64,000 nucleotides of DNA, from positions 8,804,001-8,868,000 of the forward strand of contig JABWDB010000006.1 of the NCBI GenBank assembly GCA_019614645.1, in the 5' to 3' direction. Under the pieces are notes generated by a model. It had not been told where the DNA came from, ran no database searches, and saw only the letters and a list, made by a program, of their open reading frames with translations. Shown piece after piece: positions 38,411 to 49,300 of the stretch (position 1 is the first letter of the stretch; every line of letters begins with the position of its first letter). The stretch comes from Stratiolaelaps scimitus. Taxonomy: Eukaryota; Arthropoda; Arachnida; Mesostigmata; Laelapidae. A program made the translations under genes and the position numbers.

Positions 38411-41400
38411 GAACTTAAGCAATGTGAAATTGCAGTTCCGACAATAAACCATGATTTGTGCAGTGAAGTGAACTTCGAGATAACGATGGCTTGCGAAGAG
38501 CGAATATCTATGTGTATATATATGTCACTGGTCTATCTTCATTAAACGTTTAAAAATCGTTCGATGGTTCTCTAGCATGGTCGACTCACTTGTGGATGTT
38601 GAAATCAGACGAATGATCCGGGTTCCGAGGACGTGGAGGATCATAGCACACTTCACGACCATAACTCTGCGAGTGGACAATGTTCCGTTAGCTTTGTAGT
38701 CCTACGTTATCGAATACGCACTTCAATATTTGCCTCTGACCTAATTAAGGCTAACTCTGTACGGAGTTTCACACAATATGAGTCCCGATCGCTGCTACGC
38801 CTAGTTTTCGGTTCGAAACAGCAGATAAACTACCGAATACAGATGTGACACACAAAATGTGTGATATATTTTTTTTAGCAAACTCCACATGATCGAAATT
38901 TTTTCCTGTCAATAGATTTATGAACAATAACAATGGTGTTTACTAAAGCAGTGTATTGCAGACAATATTATGCAAATAGGCTATATCAATTAGATGGTTG
39001 GCGTTCGTCAGTATACGTTTTCGGTAGCAATTAAACATGTTGCAATTATTTATCCATTTCAATTGCATTTATTAAACCTTCGAGCAATCCCCAATCGTGC
39101 CAGATCTGCACTTCAGAACAAGCTATTATTTATTATTATTATTATTACTGCTACTATTGTTATGATATTGAATTGCTTAATTTAACCGCTGTAACCGGCA
39201 TAATGAATAATTTACATGCGCACATTTTGATATATATATATGCACCTCTTGTACTTTCGAATGCCATATTCAACTCGAGTTCAACTCTTGTGCCATATTT
39301 ATTAATAGCATATCATAAATTGCAAGCATTTTGTTCCAGTGTTCACACTGCATTTACTTAACGTAAAGGTCCAGCGTAGGCTTGTATGCGATATACTTAG
39401 CTGCTATGGATCAAATAGCCAATAGATCAGATAGATTAGCTAGTGACTACTACTGTTATCTACCGCAATGTGTCAGCTTTGCAGGATGCATTCGTTAGAA
39501 GGAAATAAATTGATCAGCTAAGAGAAAGCTTGCCCTTGATGCTTTTGGGGTGCGCTACCTTTTTGGGCCACCTGACAGGCATCCGCTGGGTGCCCACTGT
39601 ACGCGGTGGTAATAATTAATGGCAGCAGCGATATAAAATAGCGACAGGAAGGGACTTCTAGGTTGGAAGCAAGTTCTCGATGGCTAGCAGACGGACAGGT
39701 GGTTCAAATGATGGTTCAAAGCGAAGGTAAGGATGCGGGTCGTACCTTAATGGTACGGCAGAATCCATGTGGGCCATCATCTACGCTGCTCCGGGCCTGA
39801 AGGAAAGAGGCGCTTTTTCGTCTCGGTGCAGATATCGGGCAGGTCAAACCAACAGGACACACGGAAGGAACAAGCGTTGCAGAAGTACTTCGCCCTCGAG
39901 AGCGAATTCTCTGCGAAGATTTAGGATTGATAAATCATCAAAATGATGCGATATACAGTAGAGTATAGAGTATATTATAGTTATTATGATAAAGCGCGTG
40001 ATGCTGAATGTGTGAAATGGATGAAATGAAGGAAAAAAGTATAGCCGTGATAGTGTTCACCGTTGTGGAACATATGTCGATGCATGGAACATAGTCTGTC
40101 TGATGGTGGTGCCGGATGAACAATATAAAACATACAGGTATAAAACGAGTAGTCGAAACGCTCACTGTAGCCTAAGTGCAGTGTTATTATAGGTATATAT
40201 AGATAGATACCTGAATAAGTTGGAAACACAAGATTATTAAGCACAGAACACGTTGTGCATAGACCCGCCCTGAGTAGCACGTATCCTTACAAAAGAGAGG
40301 GGTGGCATAATATTTCTACTAGATGATGTGAATTTTTTGCAGCCCAGAGACTGCAGCGGAAGCAATATTGTACACTGCATGTTGTTGACTAGCATGCGTG
40401 TGTAGAGAAATCCAGTGAACGTTGCAAAACGGTAACGCTATCAGATTATTTATTGTGTGTGTTTAATATAGTGGACAGTAATTAGTGACGCATTTGCGGA
40501 GAACCTATCATATTCGTTTACAGATGAAGAACGAGGAGTCGATCGATTAACAGACGATTAACAGTGAATTCGACGAGCATTATGTCTGTGGGGTTAATAT
40601 AATGCTCATCATGATCACATCACCTGCAGGGCGAGCAGCATGCAATAGGACATTTTCTCGCTCTCCCGTCAGCCAGCTAGAATTGAAGTTGGTAAGCGAA
40701 TAAGCGTGCTGTTTGGTGTTTGACTAAATTCGTCGATTGATTGGGTTGATGGACCCAAGCTGTTGACGTTGATTTGAAATGTGGCCGTCGTCGAGCCGGG
40801 TAATTGTGGCTAACAAGTGCACAAACGGTAGTATGGCTTGTTTCACGCTTGTGATGGCGGTATGACCTGTTGCTTTTTTTACCGGTCGAACTTGTTGATC
40901 TGAATATTTGGCCTTTGATATCAGGCTGTTCTATGAAGAGTGACCAAAGAGCTGGTTACGTTCACTTAATTCCCTCTGTATGAGGTAATGCGGCCAGCCA
41001 ATAAGGTCAGCCAAAATACATCTCCTTCACGCTTTGGCGTCGAAGCTGCAGTAGCAGCCGATTGGGCCGTCTATAGGAAAGTCGTAGTTCCCCGTACTGC
41101 GCAGTGTAGTTATGGCTTGTTGAGGCCGGTGGCGTGTTGGCTGTATTTAAGTGCGCCTTGCAACCGGAGGTGCAACTCGTAAGCAGGTGCATAGGTTCGA
41201 TTATCACCGTCGTACATTTGCGTTTAAAAGGTGTCCGTATTACGAAGAAATTACAAAAGCAATGCCGTAGACGTTTATTGTTGGCTGGGTGTCTGCCCGT
41301 GAGCATTTTAGCTTGGTTGTTACTTGAAAGCGTGCAGAAAGCATTCCAGAGGGCTACTGTGTTGGAATAAAAGTTGAATTGTTTCTCTTGTTTTTAGTGG

Positions 41401-42546
41401 AACCACGAACCGCTGTCACATTCTCCGAGAGCTTCACAGCACGTTATAGTTGTTGGATATAGGATAGCTCGATCTGTTTAGCAGTAATCTAGAGAACAAA
41501 TCAATTATATTAAGTCGATTAGTGACAACGGAGCACCGACCGCTTAATACGAGGTATAGTGTCCATGTCATCTTGGGCCTGCAACATATCCCATGTTGAA
41601 CTATGAGTAATGACCTAGTTTAGCAGGACGTCCAACAATAGTGAAATCAAGATCCGGCCCAATCAGTGGTGGCCATTATAGACGCGACAAGCTCGTTCGT
41701 CGTCGCCCCCACCCGGGCCTAAGCTTTCATTACGAGGTGATCTGGTGAATGGTCAGTTTCGAATCGACGGCATGCTATGTTTGTCTCGGCCGGGATATCG
41801 GAAATGGGCTGTGCATATATGTGTGCCGATGTCTGTGTGTGAACTCGTGTGAACATATTTAGGATTTCTACGAAGCCACTCACGAAGCTACTTGCGTGGA
41901 TACATCTGTTGCAGCAGATTGGCAGCAGCAGCAGCTGTTGTTGTTGCTGCTGCCGCCGCCGCTGTTGTTGCTGCTGCTGCTGTAGTAGTATATGGCGCAG
42001 GGAGTTGGCGTCACTCCTCACCAGATCGAACCGGTGACGGTGATGCTGCTGTTGATGGCCCTGATGATGGTGCTGCTGCTGCTGCTGTTGTTGTTGACTT
42101 GTCACCGATGCCGCCGACGCCGCCGCCGATGGCGTGAACTGCTGAAGCAGACGATGGTGAGCTGCGCCCGAACGAATGCCGTCCCCGTGCAGATCGCTGT
42201 GCAGCTGCGCCAGTTGCGTGTGCAATTGGCCACTACTGTAGGCTTGACGCTGAGCTGCTGCTGCTGCTGATGCCGCCGCTGCCGCCGCTGTTGACTCCCG
42301 CCCACCGCCTCCGCGATCTCTATCAGGGAGCGTATGTTGATGCTGCTGCTGTTGGTGTTGTTGCTGCGTGAGCGTATTTCGCCGTTGGTGCCGATACGAC
42401 CTCGATACAGGACGTTGCGAAGGATCCCGCTCACGGTCCCGATTGCTACCAAACAGCAACTGCTGTTGTTGCTGTTGTTCCAGATGCAGCTGTTCTTTAA
42501 GTCGGTGAACTTGGTCCTCATTCAGCCATTCATCGTGGATATCACA
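25107..42546 (-). CDS. Serine-rich ankyrin-repeat protein, multi-exon gene
   Basis: A large protein I cannot assign to a named family. Eleven exons are proposed on the minus strand: 42546-41884, 35669-35146, 34931-34556, 34114-33982, 33547-33170, 29900-29760, 29232-28912, 28455-28301, 27876-27807, 26137-25962 and 25284-25107. The last ten join with matching phases (1, 2, 0, 0, 0, 0, 2, 0, 2) and GT-AG borders, which is hard to obtain by chance. The N-terminal two thirds is disordered, rich in Ser, Pro, Gln and basic RRxS-type sites. The C-terminal 240 residues hold four canonical ankyrin repeats and a degenerate fifth, so a protein-binding scaffold role is inferred. The link between the polyglutamine exon and the rest is not proven, and more 5' exons must exist. 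Gene length is at least 10.6 kb and probably over 17 kb. Confidence 0.75.
25962..26137 (-). CDS. Ankyrin gene exon J: third and fourth ankyrin repeats
   Basis: The exon runs from acceptor TTGGCAG to donor GTACGT. It encodes YLCSEGAHIRALD, the repeat GYTSMHVAAMNGNEPCLQVL, and the start of the next (DGFTPLHLATL). The TPLH and GA(D/H)xxxxD positions of the ankyrin consensus are kept. Phase 0 on entry and phase 2 on exit match its neighbours. Confidence 0.9.
27807..27876 (-). CDS. Ankyrin gene exon I: second ankyrin repeat, first half
   Basis: A 70-base exon between CTCTACAG and GTGAGA. It encodes TVDERGWTPLHLAAANGHTD and then IVK, a textbook ankyrin helix-turn-helix start. Joining its first base to the two left over from the exon before gives GAA (Glu), keeping the frame. 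Confidence 0.9.
28301..28455 (-). CDS. Ankyrin gene exon H: first ankyrin repeat
   Basis: A 155-base exon from acceptor CTTATAG to donor GTGAGT. It encodes an acidic linker (PEIDEGDYGIGPTYKKMSEA) and then LSRLSIHDAARTGDLHVIKL, the first ankyrin repeat, ending in a basic cluster (RRDKKRM). The exon leaves in phase 2. Confidence 0.88.
28912..29232 (-). CDS. Ankyrin gene exon G: charged disordered linker
   Basis: 107 codons between acceptor GACGCAG and a GTGCGC donor, both phase 0. The product is strongly charged, with repeated Glu, Arg, Asp, Gly and Ser (for example GERERKASKTSTDRESDRE), and ends HSLDCDFGDKLHTAK. It is predicted disordered. The donor is weaker than its neighbours, but the frame match on both sides supports the exon. 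Confidence 0.78.
29760..29900 (-). CDS. Ankyrin gene exon F: Ser/Pro-rich segment
   Basis: Forty-seven codons between CCTTTCAG and a consensus GTAAGT donor, phase 0 at both ends. It encodes AISECRSPQLTDRSPVSPSL and continues through KRALSTD and ASPSK. Several SP and RxxS-like sites suggest proline-directed and basophilic kinase targets (inference from motif only). Confidence 0.82.
31595..32475 (+). mobile_element. LINE reverse transcriptase C-terminal relic
   Basis: The frame 31900-32304 reads KTPGLVVNTSKTCLVLFRTP, then GTRLDLPETTKCLRVYLHET and LKWQSHLASVAPRCYSIVAT. This is the pattern seen after the catalytic box in non-LTR reverse transcriptases, where a GLxVNxxKT segment is followed by a hydrophobic LG-like strand and a W-x-H segment. 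Upstream, LYGDN near 31741-31755 may be the eroded YxDD box. Stops and frame changes show that it is dead. It lies in an intron, antisense to the ankyrin gene. Confidence 0.72.
32530..32592 (+). mobile_element. SINE family 2, truncated copy
   Basis: The segment ending TTGGCTGTGGGTTAGCCCGG is nearly the same as the 3' end of the copy at 63613-63795 (GTTCGCTGTGGGTTAGCCCGG) and related to the copy at 41121-41306. The tRNA-like head is missing, as in 5'-truncated retrocopies or internal deletions. Confidence 0.6.
33170..33547 (-). CDS. Ankyrin gene exon E: disordered Ser/Pro segment
   Basis: 126 codons between TCTCACAG and a GTAAGG donor, phase 0 on both sides. It encodes VGRTKSCPVATSRPQRLLAV, a middle block rich in S, P, T and A, and ends DRTSPCTERDS. 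No folded domain is apparent. The frame joins the preceding exon's basic NSKPSKK directly. Confidence 0.85.
33982..34114 (-). CDS. Ankyrin gene exon D: acidic stretch and glutamine run
   Basis: A 133-base exon from acceptor TACCGTAG to donor GTCAGT. It reads SSDHSSTSGALASVSDDDDN then VPENELVFSE, six consecutive glutamines, and NSKPSKK. The first base completes a serine codon begun in exon C. Confidence 0.85.
34556..34931 (-). CDS. Ankyrin gene exon C: Ser/Gly-rich with basic phosphosite-like motifs
   Basis: A 376-base exon from acceptor CCTGCAG to donor GTAGGA. It begins DEAWLSGDEVSVMSAS, passes through a Gly/His/Ala-rich section, and ends with ARRVSSTSVVRRSLSNAL, SPALSPSRTAKSS and RDTGYSEGTCRSSSSS. 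Two RRxS-type sites are visible, the classic basophilic kinase pattern. A GTAAGT also occurs inside the exon (after GDE), so a shortened splice form is possible. Gene-like composition continues past it in frame, so I favour the long form. Confidence 0.82.
35146..35669 (-). CDS. Ankyrin gene exon B: Gln-rich, basic and zinc-like Cys segment
   Basis: A 524-base exon from acceptor CTTGTACAG to donor GTACGT. An alternative donor GTAACT nine bases earlier keeps the same phase. It encodes a serine/glycine/glutamine section (SSSSINNPFAQQQQHLLQQR), then RRQSRRLTRNFSIQPDLEAS, TRSTSVDIYSTSPRASVAAL, and ends YATPEYCGNC. The entry phase is 2, which does not match the phase-0 exit of the polyglutamine exon upstream. 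Either an intervening exon is missing or one border is misplaced. Confidence 0.78.
38371..38407. repeat. (TA)n microsatellite
   Basis: About eighteen TA units, ending directly before a copy of the interspersed TTGCAGTTCCG motif. Confidence 0.93.
41121..41306 (+). mobile_element. SINE family 2, near full-length copy
   Basis: A tRNA-derived head with A-box-like TGGCGTGTTGGC (41130-41141) and B-box GGTTCGATTATC (41194-41205) is followed by a body shared with the copy at 63613-63795. Shared blocks include CGTCGTACATTTGCG, the spaced AAGAAATTACAAAAGCA region, TGCCGTAGACGTT, and the terminal TTGGCTGGGTGTCTGCCCG. The two copies differ at many positions, so both are old. Its RNA would be made by RNA polymerase III and mobilised by a LINE (family knowledge). 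Confidence 0.68.
41884..42546 (-). CDS. Polyglutamine exon, probable exon A of the ankyrin gene
   Basis: A 663-base open exon from acceptor TATAG to donor GTGAGT, phase 0 at both ends. It starts CDIHDEWLNEDQVHRLKEQL, a likely short coiled coil. It then has glutamine runs, a basic stretch (FGSNRDRERDPSQRPVSRSY), an alanine run, QLAQLHSDLHGDGIRSG, a His/Gln block, and ends in two more glutamine runs and CNRCIHASSF. Polyglutamine exons are common in arthropod regulatory and scaffold proteins. Strand and frame are chosen because the non-repeat parts read as ordinary protein only in this frame. Membership in the ankyrin gene is inferred from strand and position only. Confidence 0.6.
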
Positions 42547-45500
42547 CTATACCCGCCGCCGCCCCCCATACACACACACACAGACACACGTAAACAAACA
42601 CACAAAACAAACAAGAACGTTTACTACATTAAATACATGCTTGCATATTGAATGGGCCTTGATGCCTCATGAATCGATGCATCCATGAGAGAATAGACAA
42701 TATCAATGAGGTTGCTAACTCGATTTGATTCGCATGGTCATTTCTTTTGTTGATTTCTGTTTTGCGGATTGCTGTCTTCTTTGTCTAGAAGCGGCTTTCT
42801 TGTCATGTCAATGCTTACATCCAGATCGCAGCTTCTCCATTGGTATCGCGCAGGTGACCGCTGTAAAGAAAACGAAACAAACACAGTAACGAAAGCGAAA
42901 GAAAAAGAAAGATAACGATTAGATTTCGGCAGTTTACGGATTACGGTGTAAGTTCATACCGACGCTGGTACAAGCATCTCGTAGGGGAAAAAAGGGTTTC
43001 ACGAGACACTTTTCTGGGTAACCCTCTTGGATGTCCTAACAAATGGGTGAGAATTGGGAGAAAATAACGATTCATTGCCAATACGGACCGTACACCAGTC
43101 GTCACATCGAGCAAGATCTGATCACACACACGAGCGTCTACACAGTCCACGCTGAAGATCTGTTATATAATATAACACCAATTAGATCCTCTTCGTTATC
43201 CGGTTGCAGAGTGGACATAGAACAAAGACGAATTCAGGTGATCGCACGTTCACAGATGCTAGTAAGAACTCGAACTCAGATACAAATTTACATTCACATA
43301 TATATATATATATGTGCACACACATGTCTGCATTTGACCGATTAGTGGCACTATCGTGCGAACCTGTACAGCAGAACGGAGGAGCTGGCAGAGATCTGTG
43401 CAACACCATGAAGAAGCGTATCACCATATTTCCCCTATTCGACTGTAGATCCTTGTGGTTTTCACCGATGCCCTGGAGACTGGCATTCATCTATCCTGTG
43501 GCATCCACTGTCCCTCTTTACGACAACCGCGCGCCAGTCTATCGTAATTATTGTCGCGCATTGTGAACGTGTGGCAATACACTTATAGCACATAGATTAA
43601 ATGAACTGATTTGTCACGTTAGTTGTTATGCCTCAATGTTAGCTCATCGATATGTCGCGGTCCTAATGGGAACCATGGAAATATGCCCTGTAGCACGAGC
43701 ATGGAAAGAAACATCAATGGTATATTGTCCTTATCGTAACGAATCGTCCCAGAATAAAATGAATGTATGAATGACGTCCGTGAAACCACAGTGAATCTAT
43801 ATATCATATCTACAGACTGGATCGAATATCAATCTATCAAACACAAATCGCAGTACGCGCTCACCACGAGTAAAAACAACATCTCAACGTTGTCCTCGGC
43901 ACTTTGTAGTTCCACATCATGTCTCGTAAACACGTCTGAGCAAAGACTGTCGAAAAGCAGGCCGCCTACCACCTACACAGGGTGTACATGGACGTCTGCG
44001 AGCTCGGGACCCACTGGATGTGTAAATACGTTTAACTCGGAAACCCTAACCGATCAGTTAGATTATTATATATGACTAGGGTCTCGAATTCCACTTGCAA
44101 CCAGCCTATGTGAAGGTCAAGGTGAACTCGACACGGAATATGGCTATTTTCGGGCACGCGTTTTGGGCACGCCGTTGGTGTCAACACAGAAGTAGAAGTC
44201 GATGCTGGGCCACCCCACGATGGGGGAAGAGTCGGGCTACTCTCTTTATCTCTCTACGTGCTTGTAGATCCTTTTGGCGTCGAGAATTTCAGACATATAT
44301 ATATATATATATATATATAAAGGATAGATTTCTTCGCGGCTATCCCGCCGCAGCGCATTGTACGAGCGACAATGGGGGACGAACAAGCGAGCCGACTTAG
44401 CCAATCTCGTAAGGACGATTCGCAATTTCCAGCAAAACGGAATCAAGATTTTCATAGTTCTGTCGACTGTGTCAGCTACGTTGTACGGCTATATTGCTCT
44501 CTTTTTCCCCTATGTAGTAGGAGAACAACAATTCAACTCCCGACGCTCAAAGGCAGCGGGAACATCGGGCCGGCCCGTCGGTGTCAAGTGTGTCGGCCAT
44601 TCGGGGCTTCGAATCATTCGGGGGTCAGGCGGGGACTAGACTCGTCGATCCTTTCCTGTCCTAGGCGCCTTTATACTTGTATATGTAAGCCTGTAGCCAA
44701 GCTGCCGTTGGTTGACGGTTGCCGAGGTTATCGCCGCCGCTGTTGTTGTACAGTAGTAGTTGCCGTTGCTGTTCATATTGTTGTCGGCGTTGTCGATGAT
44801 GCTGCTGTCCCCCCCGTCCCCCCCCGCGACGAGGTCTAATGCTACGGGCCGTGCAGGAGACTCCGAACGCGTTTGTTGGGCGAAACCAGCCTGTGATGCT
44901 CGCTCAGTTGGTCATGTTCTAGTAGTTGGAATTATTAACCTACACTAACCTAAGGATTACCGGAGGAAACCAGGGACACCGCCGGTCCCCCCCTAAGGAT
45001 CCAGCCTCTATGGCGGTGGGAGGATCTGGGTAAAGCTCGCATTCCCGTGGATGGCAAGACAGTCTTGTATAGCAAATAAAGTCTAGGCAATGCTCCGTGA
45101 AACCACGAGCATGGGAACACCGCGTTTTAGAGGGGGCCGTTCAGTGTAGCTGGACTAGACCAGGGACGGGAAAACTGGCGTGCTTCGGCTGTGGGAAATT
45201 CAACATCGGCTTAGTGAACCTCTGACAAAGACATCCGTAGTGCAAAAGGAACGTTATCCTAAGTGAACAGAGAGAGTCGTAGATTTTTTTTATTTTCGTT
45301 TTACTGTATTTTGCAATTGGTATCGATACAGTAATGTTTCTCTCTCGCTATCCAGCCTCATATGACGGACAAACATTTGAAATAAATCTCTCATAGTACT
45401 CATATTATGGTATGTGGAGTTATAATGCGAAAAGACCAAAGGTACTTGGTGGAAAAGAGAGGAGCCCTTGGGAGTCTTTTATTGGCCTTGTCAATCGCCT

Positions 45501-46006
45501 ACCCCGCGAAAGAGTTTGCTGAGTTCGTTTTCTACAACGAACGCAAATACGGTAGCATTCATATTCCAGTCCAAATAAAAATGCCGCTAATGCACAATAT
45601 ATTGGCAAAAATTAGCAAGATTCCAAAGTTGCTTTAAGGCTCTCCAAAGATGTAGTCCACTCCATCCAATGAGAGGTCGCCAAAAGCGATTGTTCCCGCG
45701 TGACCACATGACGCGCACGTGGTGTTCATCATGGGTGCGCTATCAAGGTCGTCATCATCATCAACATCATCATCGTCGTTATTTCGTCACTGTTTCCGGG
45801 CCTGTCTCGTCTCCCTCGATTCGAGAGACCCCGGGGAGCAATTCGGATGCCCGAGACAATTCAGCGAACATTGCTAACACTTTGCTAATGGCCGTGTCTG
45901 TTTGCTTTGCAACTTCTTATGCGGTGAAGACCGACGCGCCGCCACTAGCTTCCCGGCCGACAGAGCGACCGAAGGAACGCGTACATGATTGTGGACGATT
46001 CACGTT

Positions 46007-46043
<37 letters not shown>

Positions 46044-46331
46044 GTAGCTGGCTACTTTGGCAATCCAGTCTATGTTATCGTTTTGACCCTCTTCTGTAAG
46101 TGTGCAATAATAAAAATTATTAATAATAACAATAATTACTATTATTATTGCTAAAATTTGATATAATACTGATTAATATCACTGATATATATATATATAT
46201 ATATGCAAAAAATGGTGATCTGCGTATTATATTATGATTTGAAAATAAATATTAAAACTCGTTATGCCTAGCACCAACACGTAGTAAAATATATTCCCGC
46301 CTCTGGAAATAATAGTCCAATATCCTTAATA

Positions 46332-46373
<42 letters not shown>

Positions 46374-49300
46374 GCACTTTATTTCAAAGGCATATTATTA
46401 CACAGACTGGGTACTTTTCCGATGTACCCAAAATTCTGTTCACTCCTTCACTAGCTTAGAGTAACCGCGGTATTTTCCAGGAGAAGAGATCATTCATACA
46501 CTTTTTTGACGATATGAATTTTGGTTGTAGGTGCCTTTTGGATCTGGTTGCGGTTTCCATAATACTGAACATCTTGGTGACCATGGACGGCTGCTTTAAT
46601 TCCATCTTGTTTAGTAACGCGTTTATCTATAATCATTTAGACGCTGGATGATGTGTGTGATTTTTGTCAGGTCATTTTTGTCACATTTTACCATTTGTAT
46701 GCTACGTGTTTTATAACATCTGACACTACTTTATTTCGGAGTTGTTTGTCTTTCTCGAGATCTGGTATTTGATAACAACTAAACTGAACTATCCTTTATT
46801 CAATAGTATTTCTTTAGCTAAACAAACGCGTCCAATTCCTGACCGCTATTCCGCTGCTTGATGAAGCTGATATCGTTTATATCAACGTTTTAGACGCATA
46901 GCAGCGCACATAAGACACACGACAATGTCTCACTATACCCATCGATGACGTTCCGGGACACGATTTCTAAACATGAATGCTCTTTAACTTAGCTGTCCTC
47001 ATTGGACAATGTGTACGTCCTCATAACAATGGGACGATCGCAGATCGATTCCTATTATCGCTGAACTACTCACACTAAGCGGTACACATCGGGTGCAGTA
47101 CCCTTGCGTAACAAGGGTGTCCTCTCTTCGACGAACAGGTGACCCCGACAGGGGACTCCACCGGTGCGCCTCAACCTCCGAGAGGGAGCGGCCCTGCATT
47201 GACGGAACGTGCCGCACCACCGAACGCAACGCACCGCCGTGGGCCAAGATGTAACAAAATTGCAACACAGAAAATAATAGCTAATATCATCTTTATTATT
47301 TATCATGATTTGGCTAGCTTGCACGGTCTCGTGTTGGGTGCTCTCGGTATTGTTCGCGTCAGGAAATTGTTCAGGTGGTGGTGGTTCATGTGGTGTCCGA
47401 TAGACGACGATAGGAGAGACACTCGTCGTTAGAGGAGTCGATGAAGAATGAAGAGTACCATGAAGAGCTAAACTTCAGGTGCTGTCATCTGCCCGGCGGC
47501 CGCAGGTTGGTTGCATTAAAGACGACGGTGCATACGCCCCCCTGAGTCAACGTAACATTAGTAGATTTCATTGCTCACAATCCTTTGCCTATTGCTCGGT
47601 CTCGGTGCAATCGATGTGAACGCTAACTACGAGAAAGTGACGAGTGACCATGACAATTCGTGGCTAGAACAGATGATTCGGTCAAAGATTCGGTGGGTGC
47701 TGTAAGTTTGTGACTATGACCGTGAGGTAGAGAAGGGCACACTCACGATCATCAATGTGTTTGTAGTCTCTTGTCGTTGTCGCCTTAGCCGGATATAGCC
47801 GAGACGAGGCTATATGCGGTGGCCATGTATAATATTGAATTTAGAAAATGCAATGAGCATTCTCATCGTAGGCAGCCTTTTTTATCGACTTTGTCCATTA
47901 AAGCTGTTGTGAGCTATGAACTGTTCTCAATGTCTCAACACTCGATAAATCCAGCTTGTGCATTGTTTTCGATGAGAATAGCGGTACATTATGGGACAGC
48001 TTGAGAAAGAACTATTTGCGCTCTGATCATATACATAATGATCTTACATTATTTGAGCGGGCTTAAAGTGAAGAAGTGCCAAGTGCCGTACTTCTGGCAA
48101 ATATAAATATTGCTATTTAGATCGTTGTCGTTAAACGTTTCGGAGCTTAGTAACATGTTGTAAAATATCCCGATCAGTGGTCCGGGAATTAACGATACAC
48201 ATTTATTTACTCGATAACCGTCCTAGACGTTATTGCGTGGGAACAACAGTACAAGCTATACCATATGATTCTTTTTTCCATAGTATTGTCGTTTGTACAA
48301 GAATTGAATGTGTTTAAATCACTCATCGAATAATTACTTGCCTAAAGCGGTTTTTTTTGGCACACATTCATTGATAGTGCATTCATTCAGATCACCGGCC
48401 TGAATTTGCTGTCTCGATGACAATGTTGTCTCTACGACTTACACCGTATTAAACATACGGTTGCTACTTCCAAACGCACTAAACCGTCGACATGCAACAT
48501 CCCCCGCCGCGCAATCGGTTCTGCTAATGAAGCCATCTCTAAAAATTGTTGTTCCCGCGCATCGATTGGCTCATTTGGACGTCAATCGTCACGTGACTTG
48601 TAATCGTCACGTGACTAATGAATCGAATGTTATTAGACAGATCGTCAGACGAAACAAACTACGGCAAAAGCAGCACTGTTGTCATGTCTAGCCCTAACTA
48701 GCTTATAATACTATATGTGTCCAGTAGATGCTTATAAACAAGCAAGCAGAGAATACTGCACAACGTCTTCGACCACCGAGCCAACGAAGGGCGAGGTCAA
48801 GATGTTCCCTCAACTCCGGTCGTTCGAGTCAATTGAGGACCTCGTTGTTACGCTATGTTGCCGCTTATTCTCTATTCTCTCTCTATACCAATGATTTTTG
48901 GAGAAAAAACAAAACCCACTATGTGTCATTGATTTCCGCCGAAGGGCAACCTTGTTGCCATACGACGAGCAAGGAGCACGAATCCTTCCGTTGCACGAAA
49001 GGTCTTTGGAGGATGATGCGGAGATCAAACGCAACACAAATTGTTACAGAGACTACGTGACTGGAGGTGGTTGAATCGGTTTAGGTTTCAGATTGAGATG
49101 CGGTTGCTGCTGCTGCTGCTGGTACCGCCGTCATGGGCGCGCACTTTGGCCAATTCAATTGCGTATAGCCCTGGCTCGATTCCCCGATATTCGGGAAATC
49201 GTCCCACGGGACTCGTGGATCGCCGCGTTTCCGGAAGAAATTCGTGTTTTCGTTTAGCCGTGATCATGGCAAACGAAGAAGGATGAATGGACCAATTACT

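Larger units (their letters stand above)
35670..41883. other. Large intron region between exons A and B
   Basis: A 6.2-kb stretch. It contains AT tracts (about 36341-36358, 36637-36660, 37381-37398, 38371-38407), a C-rich/G-quadruplex tract (37494-37515), one copy of the TTGCAGTTCCG motif (38412-38458) and a full SINE family 2 copy (41121-41306). At least one small exon may be hidden here because the phases of exons A and B do not match. A minus-strand frame near 36670-36820 (HRELRGGIHELPPIDISFHE and onward) follows a good acceptor but has no donor, so I did not call it. Confidence 0.5.

Noticed and set aside
44371..44839. 155-codon plus-strand frame as a host gene
   Set aside because: Cysteine spacing hints at a transposase tail, but the rest has no domain. 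It is reported only as a weak finding.
45170..45230. CFGCGKFN, a possible retroelement zinc knuckle
   Set aside because: Only half of a CCHC motif is present, the frame is short, and there is no gag or pol nearby.
47139..47432. 97-codon plus-strand frame with a membrane-like segment
   Set aside because: No splice sites, family or expression signal was identifiable; low-complexity Pro/Arg start. Not enough to call a gene.
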